Source: Trueperaceae bacterium
Lineage (GTDB): Bacteria; Deinococcota; Deinococci; Deinococcales; Trueperaceae
Reading direction: 5' to 3'
NCBI GenBank assembly: GCA_007121175.1
Contig: SKMG01000082.1
Coordinates: 1-6,658, forward strand
Length of the DNA: 6,658 nt
The first letter of the stretch is position 1, and every line of letters starts with the position of its first letter. The notes beneath the pieces were generated by a model that was not told where the DNA came from, did no database searches, and worked only from the letters and a program-made list of their open reading frames with translations. Below are positions 5,305-6,658 of the stretch, piece by piece. The position numbers and the translations under genes were made by a program.

Positions 5305-6658
5305 GGTTCTCGTGCTGACCTTCCTGATCATCGCCCTGCTCGTCGTGATCGCGGTGTCCTACGCGGCCGTGCCGCTGCTGGCCCCGGGTCAGGTCGACCC
5401 GCTGCCCGACGAGCGCGACCCGGAGTTGCTCGACCTCGAGGAAGAGCGCGAGTCGCTGTTCAGGGCCATCCGCGAGCTCGACGCCCGCGACGACATGAGC
5501 ACCGAACGCCGCGATGGGCTGCGCGCGCGTTACGAGGCCAAGGCCGCGACCGTGCTGCGGGCCATCGACCAGCGCCAGGCCGAGCTCTCGGGCGCGCCGC
5601 CACCCGCTCCGGCTGCCGCCGGTGGGCGCCGTACCCTGCCTTGGGGCTCGCTGGGGCTGCTCGCCGCCATGACCGTGACCGCCGTCGCGCTCGGGCCCTT
5701 CGTGCTCCCGCGTGTCGGTCAGGACGCCACCGTGACGACCTTCTTCGAGAGCGACCTGCGGGCGGCCGAGGCGCTGCGCGACCTGCAGCGGGCCGCCGAA
5801 CGCGACGGCAGCGTGGCTTCACTGATGCAGCTCGCAGACGCCTACTGGTCGCTGCAAGACGCTCGCGAGGCGGAGTCCACCTACCGGCGCGTGCTGCTCG
5901 CCGCGCGTGATGCCAGTGGCGAGGCGCCGGTGCTGGCCTACCAGCGCCTGGCGCTGTTGACCTTCGGCGACGACCCAGCTGCCGCCCGCGACTACCTGCT
6001 CGAGGCCCGCCGCATCGATCCCACCGATCCGGACACGCTCATCGGCGTCGCGGAGCTCTCCTTCCAGCTCGGCGACCTCGACACCGCCCAAGGCGCTTAC
6101 GAGACCTATCTCGAGACGCCCGAGGGTCGCGACGACCTCGACGCCGCGGCGCGGCTGCGCCTCGTGACCGGGCTCGGGCCGGCGCTCGCGGCGCTCGAGG
6201 AGGAGCGCAGCGCCAGCACCCTCGGCGCGCTGGCCGAGGTGCTCTGGGACGCCGGCGCCATGGAGCAGGCGGTGGAGGTGTCCTTCGAGATCCTCACCGA
6301 CTTCGATCCCCACGACGCGAGAGCGCTCTCCCGGACCGGCCAGTTCATGTTCTTGCGCGGGCGTTCAAGCGACGCCGTCGCGCTGCTCGAACGTGCCGCC
6401 ATCAGCGCCGGCAGCCTGCAGGAGCTCGAACCGCAGGCCAGCCTCTTCCTCGGCAACGCCTACTTCGCTGAAGGTGACGACGACGGCGCCGTGCGCGCCT
6501 GGAGCGAGCACGTCGCGTTGGTCGGCGAGCAGGCGGCGGGACGCGTGCCGGAGCTGATCCGCACCGCCGAGGCGCGCGCCGCGAGCGCTGACGTCGACGC
6601 CGCGGGGCCGCTGCCCACCGGTACGGCCCCGGGCGACGCAACGCGCGGCGCCGACCCC
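5288..6658 (+). CDS. ccmI: CcmI-type TPR protein, apocytochrome c chaperone (3' end outside window)
   Basis: The frame is open for 457 codons from the ATG at 5288 to the window edge with no stop, so the gene is partial. The start is uncertain. The ATG has GGAG directly against it, with no spacing, and overlaps ccmH by 17 bases. A GTG at 5312 has TGAGGT four bases ahead and would remove eight residues. The protein has an N-terminal membrane helix (about residues 8-31) and then a charged coiled segment (47-99) containing RAIRELDARDDMS and LRARYEAKAATVLRAID. This resembles the CcmI N-terminal domain ('aL.dLe.d...gkls..dy..lr.ryE.ea..vL'). A second membrane helix follows (about 119-140). The rest is a periplasmic alpha-helical repeat domain with TPR-like helix pairs near 176-204, 213-243, 247-276, 312-340, 346-372 and 383-411. 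From about 430 it becomes Ala/Gly/Pro/Asp-rich. CcmI holds the C-terminus of apocytochrome c for the CcmF-CcmH lyase. The N-terminal domain and position make CcmI the best call; the repeat part alone would say only TPR protein. Confidence 0.85.
   Translation, partial: MEIALEVLVLTFLIIALLVVIAVSYAAVPLLAPGQVDPLPDERDPELLDLEEERESLFRAIRELDARDDMSTERRDGLRARYEAKAATVLRAIDQRQAELSGAPPPAPAAAGGRRTLPWGSLGLLAAMTVTAVALGPFVLPRVGQDATVTTFFESDLRAAEALRDLQRAAERDGSVASLMQLADAYWSLQDAREAESTYRRVLLAARDASGEAPVLAYQRLALLTFGDDPAAARDYLLEARRIDPTDPDTLIGVAELSFQLGDLDTAQGAYETYLETPEGRDDLDAAARLRLVTGLGPALAALEEERSASTLGALAEVLWDAGAMEQAVEVSFEILTDFDPHDARALSRTGQFMFLRGRSSDAVALLERAAISAGSLQELEPQASLFLGNAYFAEGDDDGAVRAWSEHVALVGEQAAGRVPELIRTAEARAASADVDAAGPLPTGTAPGDATRGADP

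Noticed and set aside
1..6658. CRISPR array, mobile element, RNA gene or an undescribed system
   Set aside because: The window is almost wholly filled by nine recognisable System I genes in a standard order. No direct-repeat array, inverted terminal repeats, transposase, tRNA-like fold or unexplained coding stretch was seen.

Overview
This window is one continuous run of plus-strand genes for cytochrome c maturation System I (the Ccm pathway). The order is ccmA (3' end only), ccmB, ccmC, ccmD, ccmE, ccmF, ccmG, ccmH, ccmI (5' part only). Both edges cut through genes, so the operon extends past the window on both sides. The DNA is very GC-rich with G/C-biased third codon positions. This creates many long overlapping open frames on both strands that are not genes. 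System I together with a separate ccmH and ccmI fits a high-GC Gram-negative bacterium, either a proteobacterium or a deltaproteobacterial/myxobacterial-type relative. The sequence alone does not give a finer placement.

Layout: the tail of the CcmA ATPase (to 115) overlaps ccmB (112-789) by 4 bases. A 73-base gap, the largest in the window, separates ccmB from ccmC (863-1606). From there the genes are tightly packed. ccmC and ccmD (1599-1784) overlap by 8 bases, and ccmD and ccmE (1781-2230) by 4. A 19-base gap precedes ccmF (2250-4265). ccmF and ccmG (4262-4810) overlap by 4, ccmG and ccmH (4807-5304) by 4, and ccmH and ccmI (5288 to the window end) by 17. No terminator, internal promoter, RNA gene, repeat array or mobile element is convincing.

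How the genes work together, from established knowledge of System I: CcmC, with CcmD and the CcmAB ATPase/permease, loads heme onto a histidine of the periplasmic chaperone CcmE and releases holo-CcmE. CcmG and CcmH keep the CXXCH cysteines of apocytochrome c reduced. CcmI holds the apocytochrome, and CcmF with CcmH attaches the heme. The key residues are visible in nearly every protein: H127/Y131 in CcmE, four His and an intact WWD motif in CcmF, WCGPC in CcmG, and LRCxxC in CcmH.

I found no sign of an undescribed system. The observations most worth a second look are a degenerate WWD heme-handling motif in CcmC (both heme-ligand histidines kept), a ccmI-type gene with a long TPR domain and an uncertain start, and the ccmB-ccmC gap with a small stem-loop.
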